Positions 1-8,773 of a DNA stretch of 64,000 nucleotides are shown here, piece after piece. The position numbers and the translations under genes were made by a program. This DNA comes from Bradyrhizobium sp. (GTDB taxonomy: Bacteria > Pseudomonadota > Alphaproteobacteria > Rhizobiales > Xanthobacteraceae), in the NCBI RefSeq assembly GCF_027307225.1, contig NZ_DAHUXJ010000015.1, forward strand, positions 124,001-188,000, in the 5' to 3' direction. The notes below the pieces were generated by a model, which searched no databases, was not told where the DNA came from, and saw only the letters and a list, made by a program, of their open reading frames with translations. The number at the start of each line of letters is the position of its first letter. The stretch's first letter is position 1.

Positions 1-540
1 TTCGACGAAATTGTCGGCTTCTTCGAGTGCCGGTCGAATTTATATTCATTGGCAATGATTTGATTATAGGCCAAGTGATTGTTCGAGCTTCCTGCACATT
101 CGTCCCTTTCGGAGGCGAAAGCGAAATCCGCTGCAGTTTTCAGGTTTAACTGGAACTATCAACCTGACAGCCATTTAGATTGACGCGTCGAGGCGACTTA
201 GGAGCTGATTGAGAATGAATGGCGATGCAAACACACAACACATCTTCGCCACCTCCTCGCACTTTCGTCTAGGATTGCGTCCAAAAGTCGTCTGCAGAGC
301 AGATGGGAGCGGCTGTGGGATGCCGCCTCAGGCGCGTGGTTTTGCGGTGTCGTTGACCATCCCTTGTCGGCTGGACAAACTGGCGAGTCGCTGTGATAGT
401 AGCCGCAACGGCGTTCATGCTCGCCAGAGGCGACGCCCTGTTGGAACAATTACGACGAGTAAGCACTCGCTTCCGGACAGCCCGATCCCGAGCAGCGCTC
501 ATCGAAGCAGAAAACGGGTAAAATTACACGGAAGCAGGCT
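1..540. other. Leader region before sdhB, no gene recognised
   Basis: The open frames on both strands here overlap each other and resemble no family I know. The stretch ends at the GTG start of the sdhB-like gene and should contain its promoter, but I see no convincing -35/-10 pair. It may also hold the tail of something lying outside the window. Confidence 0.4.
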
Positions 541-1380
541 GTGATCATTCGATCCTCAGACGAGGTCCCGCGGACCACCGTGCTCAAACGCTTTCCGGTG
601 CCCAGGAATTTTGGCGTCGACGCAGCCTCACGCATCAACCGGGGGCGGACGTGGCCGGCGCCGCGCGGCGCGACCCGAATCAAACGCTTCGACGTCTATC
701 GGTACGATCCCGAGTCCGGGCAAAACCCCCGCATCGACACCTATCAGGTCGATCTCGACGACTGTGGGCCGATGGTCCTGGATGTTCTCATCTGGATCAA
801 GAACACGGTCGACCCGAGCCTTACCTTCCGCCGCTCCTGTCGCGAGGGAGTGTGCGGTTCATGCGCGATGAACATCGATGGCACGAACTGGCTGGCGTGC
901 ACGAAGTTCAACGCCGATCTGGCAACGCCCGCGACCATCTATCCGCTGGCGAATATGAGAATCATCAAGGATCTCGTTCCAGACCTCACCCATTTGTTCG
1001 CGCAACACAGGCTCGTCGAGCCGTGGCTTCGTTCGAAGAGCCCGGAGCCCGAGCGAGAACGCCTTCAATCACCTCAAGAACGGGCCCAGTTGGACGGATT
1101 GTACGAGTGCATTCTCTGTTTCTGCTGCACTTCGGGCTGCCCAAGTCACTGGTGGAACGGTGACCGCTTTCTCGGCCCGGCGGTTCTCCTCCAGGCGACC
1201 CGCTGGCTCGTCGATAGCCGCGACGAGGCGACCGGGGAGCGGCTCGACGACCTCGAAGATCCGTTCCGGCTCTATCGATGTCACACGATTCTGAATTGCA
1301 CGCGAACCTGTCCCAAGGGACTGAACCGCGGGAAAGCGATCGCCGATGTCAAGAAGATGCCGATCGAACGTCGGAGCTGA
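541..1380 (+). CDS. sdhB: Succinate dehydrogenase iron-sulfur subunit (SdhB-like)
   Basis: Electron-transfer subunit of complex II, passing electrons from the flavoprotein to the membrane anchor. The 279-aa product has the plant-type [2Fe-2S] cysteine pattern (CREGVCGSC, later a lone C in WLACTKF) and the C-terminal ferredoxin part ([12 protein letters not shown] and [11 protein letters not shown]). The GTG start gives about 45 residues before the conserved GRTWPAP, slightly longer than usual. sdhC follows 21 bp later. The order B-C-D with no sdhA is unusual, since alphaproteobacteria normally have C-D-A-B. The second cluster reads CFCCTSGC where housekeeping proteins usually have CACCSTSC. 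This looks like a divergent extra copy that would borrow SdhA from elsewhere (inference). Confidence 0.88.
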   Translation: MIIRSSDEVPRTTVLKRFPVPRNFGVDAASRINRGRTWPAPRGATRIKRFDVYRYDPESGQNPRIDTYQVDLDDCGPMVLDVLIWIKNTVDPSLTFRRSCREGVCGSCAMNIDGTNWLACTKFNADLATPATIYPLANMRIIKDLVPDLTHLFAQHRLVEPWLRSKSPEPERERLQSPQERAQLDGLYECILCFCCTSGCPSHWWNGDRFLGPAVLLQATRWLVDSRDEATGERLDDLEDPFRLYRCHTILNCTRTCPKGLNRGKAIADVKKMPIERRS

Positions 1381-1401
1381 TGAAAAAGAGAGGAGTGGGA
1401 C

Positions 1402-1812
1402 ATGACGAGGGCTCCGTCGGACCGTCAGCGGCCACTTTCGCCCAACATCCAGATCTATAGGCCTCAGCTCACCTCGGTCCTGTCCATCGGTAATAGGATC
1501 ACCGGCATTGCCCTGAGCGCTTACGCCGTCGCGCTGGTGATATGGCTGGTTGCAGCGGCGGCCGGACCGGACGCCTATGCCGCGGTTGATGCATTCATCG
1601 GCTCATGGGTTGGCCGGATAGTGCTGTTCGGCGGCACCTTCTGTCTTTTCTTCCATTTTTGCGGCGGCATTCGACACCTCGTCTGGGACGCGGGTTACGG
1701 CTTCAGCCTCCGCGCGATTTACGCCTCCGGATGGGCGGTGGTTGCGGCGAGCATAGCGCTTACGGCTCTCACCTATGTCGTAGGAGCCATTTTGGCAGGA
1801 TACGGCCCATGA
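1402..1812 (+). CDS. sdhC: Succinate dehydrogenase cytochrome b556 subunit (SdhC-like)
   Basis: Membrane anchor of complex II that helps bind heme b and quinone. The product is 136 aa. It has the N-terminal signature RPLSPNIQIYRPQLTSVLSI followed by three hydrophobic helices (about residues 28-52, 65-85 and 105-132). The HFCGGIRHLVWD segment carries the expected heme-ligand histidine region. Its TGA overlaps the ATG of the next gene (ATGA), which indicates translational coupling with sdhD. Confidence 0.87.
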   Translation: MTRAPSDRQRPLSPNIQIYRPQLTSVLSIGNRITGIALSAYAVALVIWLVAAAAGPDAYAAVDAFIGSWVGRIVLFGGTFCLFFHFCGGIRHLVWDAGYGFSLRAIYASGWAVVAASIALTALTYVVGAILAGYGP

Positions 1813-2195
1813 GCAACGCTCGGATGCGTTCACCGCTGGGCCGCGCGCTCGGACTCGGTTCCGCAAAGGATGGGGTCGAAGCCTGGTGGCGCGAGCGCGT
1901 TTGGGCCGTGGCGCTTGCGCCCCTCACCGTGTGGCTTACGGTTTCGATTTTAATGCGTGCGGACAAGGGTTACGCGGCGGTGGTGGCGTGGCTCAAAATG
2001 CCCGTCACGACGACGCTGATGACGCTCCTCCTGGTCGCATTGTTCCATCACATCGCGTTCGGCCTCCAGGTGGTGATCGAAGATTACGTCCACTCGAGGA
2101 TCAAGATCCCGGTGCTGGTCGGAATGCGCCTGGGCTGCCTTGCGCTGGGGGTCGCGGGACTTGTTGCAATCCTGAAAATCGCCTTGGGTGCCTGA
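1809..2195 (+). CDS. sdhD: Succinate dehydrogenase hydrophobic anchor subunit (SdhD-like)
   Basis: Second membrane anchor of complex II. I chose the ATG at 1809 because it overlaps the sdhC stop and gives the usual 128 aa. A longer frame upstream only runs antiphase through sdhC. There are three predicted helices. The segment HIAFGLQVVIEDYVHS holds the histidine and tyrosine expected near heme and quinone. The sequence is diverged from typical housekeeping SdhD. No sdhA follows; the next gene is a CBS-domain protein. Confidence 0.82.
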   Translation: MSNARMRSPLGRALGLGSAKDGVEAWWRERVWAVALAPLTVWLTVSILMRADKGYAAVVAWLKMPVTTTLMTLLLVALFHHIAFGLQVVIEDYVHSRIKIPVLVGMRLGCLALGVAGLVAILKIALGA

Positions 2196-2236
2196 GATCA
2201 AGGATTCAGATGCCGCTGTAGGAGTTTGAGTCTTCA

Positions 2237-2680
2237 ATGATCGTCGAAGGAATCTTACCGGCCGCACGCGAGCGGCTGATCACCATAGGCGCCGATGCCA
2301 CGCTCATCGCCGCCGCAACTCTCTTGCGTGATCTCGATAAGGACATCGTGGTGGTGCGTGACGCCGAGGGCGTGCTCGCCGGCATTATCACCAAGACAGA
2401 CATCGTCCGGCAGATCAGCCACTGCCAAGGAGCCGGCTGCGTGGTGGCGGTATCAGCCGTCATGACGCAGGCCGTCATCTATTGCCGCCCCGACAACCTG
2501 TTGCACGAGATCTGGATGGTCATGAAGGAGCGGCATCTGAAGAACGTTCCGATCCTGGATCGCGAGTCCCGGCCCATAGGCGTGCTCAATGCCCGCGACG
2601 CGCTGGAGGCGCTCCTCAGGGAGCTTGAATATGAGGAGGTTCTGTTGCGGGAGTATGTGATGTGCGTCGGTTACCATTAG
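2237..2680 (+). CDS. CBS-domain pair protein
   Basis: A 147-aa cytoplasmic protein made of two CBS repeats (about residues 1-60 and 70-130), ending the second with RPIGVLNARDALEALL. CBS pairs bind adenosyl nucleotides such as AMP, ATP or SAM and act as energy sensors. No enzymatic domain is attached, so it is a stand-alone CBS protein. Such genes often sit beside respiratory or stress genes in alphaproteobacteria, and it follows sdhD by about 40 bp in the same direction, probably in one operon. The target is unknown. Confidence 0.82.
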   Translation: MIVEGILPAARERLITIGADATLIAAATLLRDLDKDIVVVRDAEGVLAGIITKTDIVRQISHCQGAGCVVAVSAVMTQAVIYCRPDNLLHEIWMVMKERHLKNVPILDRESRPIGVLNARDALEALLRELEYEEVLLREYVMCVGYH

Positions 2681-2750
2681 CTGCGAGAGGTCATGCCGGG
2701 CCCAGGATGGGCAGCCGGTTCCGACCTCGTTGAGAACGAGGAGTGCGCAA

Positions 2751-3095
2751 ATGACCGATACCTTGTGCCCGCCGGCGTCGCGCGAGCTTGCTGAGAAACG
2801 CCGAGATCTTGCGCCGGAGACCGAAAAGGCATTTCAAGCCTTCAGCCGCCAGGTGTTCGCCGACGGCGCCTTGCCGGCAAAAACCAAGCAACTGATCGCC
2901 GTCGCCGTGGCACACGTCACGCAATGCCCCTATTGCATCAAAGGTCACACCAAGGCCGCGCTACGTCATGGCGCAACACGCCAGGAGCTGATGGAAGCAA
3001 TCTGGGTGGCGGCCGAGATGCGCGCGGGAGGCGCTTATGCGCATTCGGCCGTCTCGCTGGCGGCCATGGATGAAGCGGACAAGCCAGCGCAATAG
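2751..3095 (+). CDS. Carboxymuconolactone decarboxylase/AhpD-like protein
   Basis: A 114-aa protein of the CMD family. The core reads AVAHVTQCPYCIKGHTKAA, with the CxxC plus downstream His typical of AhpD-like alkylhydroperoxidase members, which reduce peroxides or act as thiol oxidoreductases. The ATG at 2751 is preferred over an upstream in-frame start because it follows a GAGGAG-type ribosome site at good spacing. It lies in the same direction as sdhBCD and the CBS gene, suggesting a respiration/oxidative-stress unit. The substrate cannot be read from the sequence. Confidence 0.85.
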   Translation: MTDTLCPPASRELAEKRRDLAPETEKAFQAFSRQVFADGALPAKTKQLIAVAVAHVTQCPYCIKGHTKAALRHGATRQELMEAIWVAAEMRAGGAYAHSAVSLAAMDEADKPAQ

Positions 3096-3123
3096 CTGGG
3101 CATCGCGGCAGTCCGCAGCGACG

Positions 3124-4008
3124 CTAAATGGACAAGATTATCCAGGAGTGGGAGCGCTGGGGCGCCCCTGCCTCTGCTCTCGGCCCTAGTCCTTTTTTCG
3201 CGATGAGGTAGATACCACTCAGGTTTCGACGATAGCGTTCGCACACCCATCGCATCGCCAGAACCCGTTCTCGCGCGGCATCGTCGACCATGATATTCTT
3301 TGCCAGTCGCAGAGCCTCGAGAATCCCCTCATCCTGGATGAGACGCAGGGGCCGGAGAAGGTGCATTGGCGCATATCCGATGCCAATGACACGGAAACCA
3401 ACACCTTCCAGCAGCGTCTTCCATGCGGCAGCGGTAAGCGGGCGAGCGACGACATGAATGACCGAAGAGAGGGCGCGATCGATTTCGCGCTGCTGCACGG
3501 ACGGAATGTCGCCCGGAACGACGGCAAGCTCGTGAATGCCATAGCGTTCGCCCGAACGGAGCGGCCGGAATGCCTCCGCGGCGATCAGGAGGCGCTTAGG
3601 CTCGGCTGTCTGCATACTCAACATCGCCTCGCCGACGACTACGGTTGAGGATGCAGCCGGCAGATCCGTGTGATGGGCTTGCCCGACCACAACGGATATT
3701 TCAGGATTTGACGGAAGCTGCCCCGCCGTCCATCGCGCCGCCTTCGCGTCCCGCTCGCCCGCCATGTAGCACCGTGGACGGCGCTGCATGATCGAGCGGG
3801 CGGTTACACCGAGACCAGGAGCGAATTCCACGATCTCGTCGGCCGGTCCGATCGCCAGATGGCGCAGCATCGCGCGCGTCAGCCCGAGACCGCCGGGACG
3901 CAGCCCGCGCTTGCAGAGGCGGGCAAGCAGCCAATGCCCCGGCATTTTCGTCACATCGAGATCGCTGCCCGGCAGATCCACGGTTTGGACGGAATGAAAG
4001 TCAGTCAT
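3124..4008 (-). CDS. SAM-dependent class I methyltransferase
   Basis: A 294-aa cytoplasmic protein with a Rossmann methyltransferase core. Motif I is IVEFAPGLGVTAR (about residues 55-67 from this start). Helices rich in basic residues follow, then a C-terminal part of about 100 aa of the kind seen in ubiE/phospholipid-type methyltransferases. The ATG at 4008 is chosen because GGAG precedes it at proper spacing; a longer frame reaches 4071 without a ribosome site. It is last in a small minus-strand operon with two short ORFs and converges on the AhpD-like gene. The substrate is unknown. Confidence 0.78.
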   Translation of the reverse strand: MTDFHSVQTVDLPGSDLDVTKMPGHWLLARLCKRGLRPGGLGLTRAMLRHLAIGPADEIVEFAPGLGVTARSIMQRRPRCYMAGERDAKAARWTAGQLPSNPEISVVVGQAHHTDLPAASSTVVVGEAMLSMQTAEPKRLLIAAEAFRPLRSGERYGIHELAVVPGDIPSVQQREIDRALSSVIHVVARPLTAAAWKTLLEGVGFRVIGIGYAPMHLLRPLRLIQDEGILEALRLAKNIMVDDAARERVLAMRWVCERYRRNLSGIYLIAKKGLGPRAEAGAPQRSHSWIILSI

Positions 4009-4045
4009 CTGCAAATCTCCTGTTTCGGAAGCAAACGTCTTCTCG

Positions 4046-4240
4046 TCAGGCGCCAGCACGACGCATAGCATCCAGAATAGGCCGGTCGCCGAAATCGATC
4101 GCCGACCTCCGAAGGATGCGACCCGCCAGGTCAGTGCTCACCCGCGCACGGCGATTTCGGTAGAAGAAACTCGAGCGGAATTCACCCCGCGTACTCATCA
4201 TTCCGCGCTCGCAAGCGCTGCTGATATGCTCTTCGCGCAT
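4046..4240 (-). CDS. Small basic hypothetical protein
   Basis: A 64-aa, arginine-rich frame starting MREEHISSACERG. I do not recognise it. Support comes from context: its ATG overlaps the TGA of the preceding short ORF (TGATG), and the methyltransferase gene starts 37 bp after its stop on the same strand. No membrane segment or known motif is visible. It could be chance in this GC-rich sequence, so I treat it as a candidate. Confidence 0.35.
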   Translation of the reverse strand: MREEHISSACERGMMSTRGEFRSSFFYRNRRARVSTDLAGRILRRSAIDFGDRPILDAMRRAGA

Positions 4241-4371
4241 CAGGGCCGGCACGCGGGTCGGTGGTATGTGCAGAAGCTCGCCGTTGAGTGCGGCTCAATC
4301 AGGAACGTGTTGTCGCTGAGTTCGATGGCCCGCTCGGAGTGCTTTGGCGATTCTTTGCGACTCTCGATCAT
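4240..4371 (-). CDS. Short ORF with strong ribosome site
   Basis: A 43-aa frame beginning MIESRKESPKHSERAIELSD. It is preceded by AAGGAG at good distance from its ATG and ends in a TGATG overlap with the next short ORF, an arrangement unlikely by chance. Two tandem 18-bp repeats lie directly upstream. It is not similar to anything I know. It could be a leader peptide or the first gene of the methyltransferase operon. Confidence 0.35.
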   Translation of the reverse strand: MIESRKESPKHSERAIELSDNTFLIEPHSTASFCTYHRPACRP

Positions 4372-4388
4372 CGCATTTCTCCTTGTCA

Positions 4389-4424
4389 AGGCACTTTAAA
4401 AGGCCGAGGCACTTCAAAAGGAGC
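4389..4424. repeat. Two tandem 18-bp direct repeats before the small operon
   Basis: Two adjacent 18-bp units, AGGCACTTTAAAAGGCCG (4389-4406) and AGGCACTTCAAAAGGAGC (4407-4424), differ at three positions. They lie just upstream of the ribosome site of the minus-strand operon that ends in the methyltransferase, where a regulator or the promoter would sit. Confidence 0.6.
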
Positions 4425-5093
4425 CTGATTGCCGAAGCGCGGATTGATGGCAAAGGGACCGACTCGGTCGTAGTGGCGGCGGATCTGCGCGATGTGGCAA
4501 ACAAGAAAGCTATCCGACGAATGGGGCCGCATACCGAAACGAGTCTTCCTCGTCGATCAACAATCCCGCATGCTGATCGTTCAGGCCCATGCGCTGGGAG
4601 CAACGAAGGTTCTGGACTCTCTGCCGGTGCCGCCAAATTGCGCACCGCGCTTGTTGACCCACGAGCGGACAGACGGCGTGAGGACGCACTTTCTGAGGGG
4701 CATGAAGCAGCCGCGAACCGTGCAGCCTGTGTGGCGGCGATGTTTTCCGCAGTGCTGAACGGATCAGCGATCGATGTAGGGAGCACCAGAAGCGCGGGCT
4801 GCGCCTTGCCGAAAGCATCGCGGAACATGGCTTGGCGGAGTGGTTGGCGACGGTCCGTCAGCACCACGAGGAGACCTTCTAGCACTGCGTGCCGGTGACG
4901 GGGGGTGGCCATCGACTTCGAGCTGAGCCTTGGCATGACAAGAGCTGATATTGAGAGATTGGATTGTCTTCAGCCGCGATGTTCCACAATATCGGGAAGG
5001 CAAAGATTCCTCTTACAATATTGGACAAGCCCGGTTGCCTCGACGAGTCAATACCACCCGCGCGAAAGGCGATTGACGTGTATCGTTTAACGA
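4425..5093. other. About 670 bp without a recognisable gene
   Basis: Long open frames exist on both strands but overlap and look like GC-rich noise. One plus-strand stretch ending at 4882 reads plausibly (GLRLAESIAEHGLAEWLATV) but has no start and no family I can name. The segment may hold decayed genes, including the lost 5' part of the LysR gene that follows. Confidence 0.4.
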
Positions 5094-5714
5094 ATGAGCA
5101 GGCGGCGCGTCGGTAAAACTGCGATGAACAAAGTCCCAACGTCAAACTTTTTAACACGCGGCTGCCATCATCTGGAATTGCGGTTCGAGCTTTTTGAGCG
5201 GCGAAGATCTCGTCTCTCAAGGAAGCTTCAAAATGGCACGCTGGACGTCATTATCGCGCCTGGAAGATTGCCGGCCGAGTGCAAGAGCACCGCACTTTGG
5301 AGCGAACGCGTTTTGATCGCCCTACCAGAAGACCATCCCCCAGCAGAGAGAGACATTATCCATTGGACTGATCTAAGATCCCAAACGCTGTTGATGAGCC
5401 AATACGACCCATACTGGGAGTTCGAAGACCTTGTAACTTCTACGCTTGTCTTGCCTCACGATCGTCCCGACCTCGAACGTCACGATGTAAGTCGCAGTAT
5501 CTTGAAAAGCCTGATTAGCATGAAACTCGGATTAGGGTTGATGCTCGAGTCTGACGTCGGCGTACGCGTTCCGTCGATTGTGTTCAAGGAGCTACGCGAC
5601 GGCATGGGGCCTGCACGCGTCGAGTTCTCGGCGTTTTGGCAGGAACCGGCTGATAATCCAACTCTCATAAAATTCCTCCACCTCCTCCAAGAGCGTTATC
5701 CCGCTTTTTCCTGA
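5094..5714 (+). pseudogene. LysR-type regulator, substrate-binding domain only (5' truncated)
   Basis: The 206-aa frame matches the effector-binding half of LysR-type regulators: FELFERRRSRLSRKLQNGTL, DVIIAP, then WSERVLIALPEDHP and a C-terminal FWQEPADNPTLIKFLHLLQE. The N-terminal winged HTH of about 60 residues is absent, and I find no trace of it in frame upstream. It therefore cannot bind DNA like a normal LysR and is probably a remnant. LysR genes are common beside this trb end in rhizobial ICEs. Its 3' end overlaps the convergent DUF2274 gene by 19 bp. Confidence 0.7.
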
Positions 5715-5932
5715 GACAGTTGTCGTCGTAACTTCCTGAATGTGCGATCTGTAGCCATAAATTGCTTGAGCATGGGAGCAATCAGGTTGACTGGATCGTC
5801 TATCTGCAGCTCGTTCTGTCGTTTCATCAGCTCCGCATAAGACCTGAGATCCCGGTTTATCTCTGCCGGAAGCTCGAACGTGATCCTCACAGGCTTTTCC
5901 GTCACTACGGGCACGAGTTTGAGCTTAGTCAC
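5696..5932 (-). CDS. DUF2274 family protein, last gene of trb operon
   Basis: A 78-aa protein with a GTG start (MTKLKLVPVV), then ITFELPAEINRDLRSYAELM. It fits the DUF2274 family, regularly found behind trbI in rhizobial and sphingomonad conjugation operons. The middle resembles a ribbon-helix-helix fold, so DNA binding is possible (inference). It follows trbI by 5 bp and closes the operon. Function is unknown; a transfer-operon regulator or accessory factor is the simplest guess. Confidence 0.8.
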   Translation of the reverse strand: MTKLKLVPVVTEKPVRITFELPAEINRDLRSYAELMKRQNELQIDDPVNLIAPMLKQFMATDRTFRKLRRQLSQEKAG

Positions 5933-5937
5933 GAGGA

Positions 5938-7131
5938 TCAGCCCCTGTACGGTTCGAGGATCAGGTCGCGATTGACGATGACTCTGACCGGAAATCCCGG
6001 ACGGATTGTCAGCGTCGGTTGAATATTTAGGTTCCTTCGAACGACCTGCTGCCCTGTCTGGTTTAGCGAATTCGCAGCACTCAAGCGGAGCGCTTGAATA
6101 ATATCCGTGTTGCTGCCCGTATCCGCGCCAGAGCCAAGCTCCGCTCCCACGCCAAGAATCGTTGAGAGGAGCGCGGCCTTGAACAGCTCGGCCCAGTGAT
6201 TGTCTACCTCATCCTCGAGACCGGAATATCCTCCTGCATCCGCACCCTGCTGCCTCTCCAGCACGATCGAACGGCCATTCGGCATGATGAGGCGCGTCCA
6301 AACCAACAACACGCGTGATTGTCCGAATGCCACTTGGCTGTCGTAAATGCCTATTAGCCTTGCTCCTTGCGGTACGAGTTTGGCGCGGCCGGTAGGAGAA
6401 TCATAGACCGTCTCTGTGACTTGCGCGGTGATCTGTCCTGGTAGATCTGACCTGATCCCGGTAATGAGAGCCGCAGGAATAATCGTTCCCGCCTGGATGA
6501 CAAACGGAGACACCGGACCCGAAAGCCTGTCAGGCGCCGTCATTCGCCGATCGACGGGGGCGTTGACGAAGAGGAGTTTACTGTCCTGCCCGTTTTGAGT
6601 GAAGGTTTCATCTGAAGATGGCGCGGTCTTGGTCGCCGTTTCCTGGGACGCGGCATGCGGTGGCGCGGCGGATGCCGTTGTCGACGCAAATAGCTTGCTG
6701 GTCCGAGCAGTCTCGGTTTCCTGATTGGCGCGCTGCTGTTCGGCATCAAGACCGAGCGGCGCGGGTTGGCCTTCTGCTATTCCGGTCGGGTGCCGAAGGT
6801 CGCCGGGCAAAGGCGGCCCGAGTTTTGGGATATTGGGGGCAATCCCCGCATAGTCTTGTGGCAACGTTGTCAGGCCATCTGCGACATTGTGATGATCCGT
6901 GCTGTAGAGTTCGTCCGGTGCCGGATTATGCGGGCGGTTGCTCCGCAGTGCCCACATCACCGCGCCAGAAATAAGAAGCAAAGTCAGGGCGGTGCCACCG
7001 GCAAGGACTTTGCGAGAGAGCCGCGTGATCTTCGGGCGCTCTGCACCCAGACGCAAGGGCTGCGTGCTATCAGCAGAACGCTGCTGTTCGGTGGAAGGAG
7101 CCATGCTCTCGTTTGCGCCATTGTCCGTCAC
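5938..7131 (-). CDS. trbI: Conjugal transfer protein TrbI (VirB10-like)
   Basis: Inner-to-outer-membrane energy sensor of the P-type type IV secretion channel. The 397-aa protein has one membrane helix (TALTLLLISGAVMWAL, about residues 50-65), a proline-rich periplasmic linker, and a C-terminal TrbI/VirB10 barrel domain (FVIQAGTIIPAALITGI, then RLIGIYDS and GRSIVLERQQGADAGGYSGL). Two GTG codons compete. The one at 7131 has GGAGG five bases upstream; the other, at 7137, overlaps the trbG stop. I prefer 7131. Confidence 0.92.
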   Translation of the reverse strand: MTDNGANESMAPSTEQQRSADSTQPLRLGAERPKITRLSRKVLAGGTALTLLLISGAVMWALRSNRPHNPAPDELYSTDHHNVADGLTTLPQDYAGIAPNIPKLGPPLPGDLRHPTGIAEGQPAPLGLDAEQQRANQETETARTSKLFASTTASAAPPHAASQETATKTAPSSDETFTQNGQDSKLLFVNAPVDRRMTAPDRLSGPVSPFVIQAGTIIPAALITGIRSDLPGQITAQVTETVYDSPTGRAKLVPQGARLIGIYDSQVAFGQSRVLLVWTRLIMPNGRSIVLERQQGADAGGYSGLEDEVDNHWAELFKAALLSTILGVGAELGSGADTGSNTDIIQALRLSAANSLNQTGQQVVRRNLNIQPTLTIRPGFPVRVIVNRDLILEPYRG

Positions 7132-7133
7132 GA

Positions 7134-8093
7134 TCACCTCCCGTCGTTCCTGACAATTCGGACTCTTTGTTGCTTCTCCCCACCAAGGCGCAATTCGCCG
7201 GCGGCGAACAAGCGGTCGGCAATCAGGATATTCCTGTACACGCGATAGTTGACGAGCTCAGGCTTGCCGTCCTGGCCGATAACGAACAGCGGTGGCATTT
7301 CGCCCTGCCCGATTCCGGGCGAGAATTCGATATAGACCTTGCGGCCGTCGTCATACGCGCTGACTGGGCGCCACGGCGGATTGTCACCCTCGATCACGTA
7401 GCGATACCGGCGTTGATTGACTTCCGGGATGATGGGTGTCGGAGGAAGGGCCTTTGCACGTCCGCTCCGGCCTTCCGGGTAGAACCAGGCGACCGACGGC
7501 ATGTACGGCTTTTCGCGAGAGCGGAGTTCAATCAGGTAGGTTCGTCGATCCGTGTTGACGACCAGGTTGGTCTCGATGGCGGGCCTCGTCGGCTTCACCA
7601 TGATATGCACGCGCCTGGTTTCGCCGTTTCCGCTTTCGGTATCGCCGACTATCCAACGCACGGTGTCACCCGCGGCCAATGGCCCTGAACCGATCAGCTG
7701 TTCGCCCGGCTCAAGCGCGATATCCGTAATCTGGCCTGGCGAAGCATAGATCTGGTAGAGCGCACCGGGGCTATAGGAAAACACCTGGACGGCGTTGAAA
7801 TACCCGGCGCGCCGCGGCTGAACCCGCGCAACGTCGTTTGCGATCTCGATGCGATCGGTCGGATCCTTCGCCTCTGCCTCGCCCTTCTTGCCGCCACGGG
7901 CTGGTGTCCAAGCGGGAGGGACATCTAGTGGCCGCGCATGATCGTCCGCGGGCATCGGTAGATCGGGAGACGGCGGTACATCGTCATCATAACTGATCTG
8001 GGGCGGTTTGAAGGTTGTGCAGCCAGAGAGCGCCAGGGCAATGAGTAAGGCCACGCGTTTCAAGCCAACCGATCTTGGTTCAAAGCTTCTCAC
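7134..8093 (-). CDS. trbG: Conjugal transfer protein TrbG (VirB9-like)
   Basis: Outer-membrane-complex protein of the T4SS. It has a short N-terminal hydrophobic segment ending in the lipobox-like LALSGC, so it is probably a lipoprotein, unlike many VirB9 proteins. The VirB9 beta-domain follows, with ETRRVHIMVKP in the middle and YDDGRKVYIEFSPGIGQGEM near the end. I chose the GTG at 8093 because it overlaps the trbF TAG stop; the frame is open to a TTG at 8114. The gene lies between trbF and trbI with overlapping ends on both sides. Confidence 0.92.
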   Translation of the reverse strand: MRSFEPRSVGLKRVALLIALALSGCTTFKPPQISYDDDVPPSPDLPMPADDHARPLDVPPAWTPARGGKKGEAEAKDPTDRIEIANDVARVQPRRAGYFNAVQVFSYSPGALYQIYASPGQITDIALEPGEQLIGSGPLAAGDTVRWIVGDTESGNGETRRVHIMVKPTRPAIETNLVVNTDRRTYLIELRSREKPYMPSVAWFYPEGRSGRAKALPPTPIIPEVNQRRYRYVIEGDNPPWRPVSAYDDGRKVYIEFSPGIGQGEMPPLFVIGQDGKPELVNYRVYRNILIADRLFAAGELRLGGEKQQRVRIVRNDGR

Positions 8094-8773
8094 TATCCGA
8101 GTTCCTTCGACCAATTGATGGCGTTGACGTAGATGCCAAGCGGGTTCTTACGCAGGCGGTCGGCAATGCGAGGAGTTTCGATGACGATAGAGAGAATGGC
8201 GGTCCAGCGTTCAGTCGCGGCGAGCTGACCGCCGTCGTATCGGCGTTCGGTCCATGCGACCCGAAAGCTTTCCGGGGAGGCGCGGATGACGCTGGAGATC
8301 TCAACCGAAATTTGTGTATTCCCGAGCTTGGCGAAGGGATCATTGGTTCGGGCGTAATCGTTCAGCGCCGCTGCGCCTCGATCGGTCGTGAAGTCATAGG
8401 CACGCAACCAGTCCTGTCGCAGGACGATAGCGTCGGCCGGCAATCCCCGAACATCCTCGATGAAACGCGCGAGATGAAACGCGATCTGCGGATCGGCCGG
8501 CTGATAATAGGGACTCGCTGGCGCGACCGCCTGAGCTTGACCGAGATGATCAACTTCCACGACCCAGGGTGTGATGGTGCCCTGGGCAGACTGCCAAACG
8601 AGGCCCGCGGCGAGCCCGCCGGACAGCAACAGGGATCCGAACGCCATCAGTCGCCAATTCCTGGCCTGAATGCGCGCAGAGCCGATGCGCTCGTCCCAGA
8701 TCTGCGCGGCTTTCTGATAGGGTGTCACGGCGTGGGGCGTGCGGCCATAGTGGACGGATGGTCGTTTGAACAT
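8093..8773 (-). CDS. trbF: Conjugal transfer protein TrbF (VirB8-like)
   Basis: Inner-membrane assembly factor of the T4SS. The 226-aa protein begins MFKRPSVHYGRTPHAVTPYQ, typical of TrbF. It has one membrane helix at about residues 45-65 (MAFGSLLLSGGLAAGLVW) and a periplasmic VirB8 domain with RVAWTERRYDGGQL and the C-terminal NPLGIYVNAINWSKEL. The ATG at 8773 shares its A with the trbL stop (TGATG) and has a GGGAGGG site upstream. Confidence 0.94.
   Translation of the reverse strand: MFKRPSVHYGRTPHAVTPYQKAAQIWDERIGSARIQARNWRLMAFGSLLLSGGLAAGLVWQSAQGTITPWVVEVDHLGQAQAVAPASPYYQPADPQIAFHLARFIEDVRGLPADAIVLRQDWLRAYDFTTDRGAAALNDYARTNDPFAKLGNTQISVEISSVIRASPESFRVAWTERRYDGGQLAATERWTAILSIVIETPRIADRLRKNPLGIYVNAINWSKELG

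Noticed and set aside
4295..4936. Long overlapping open frames on both strands (213 aa minus, 184 aa plus)
   Set aside because: Neither resembles a known protein, they exclude each other, and codon use looks random. Only the small ORF with a ribosome site was kept.
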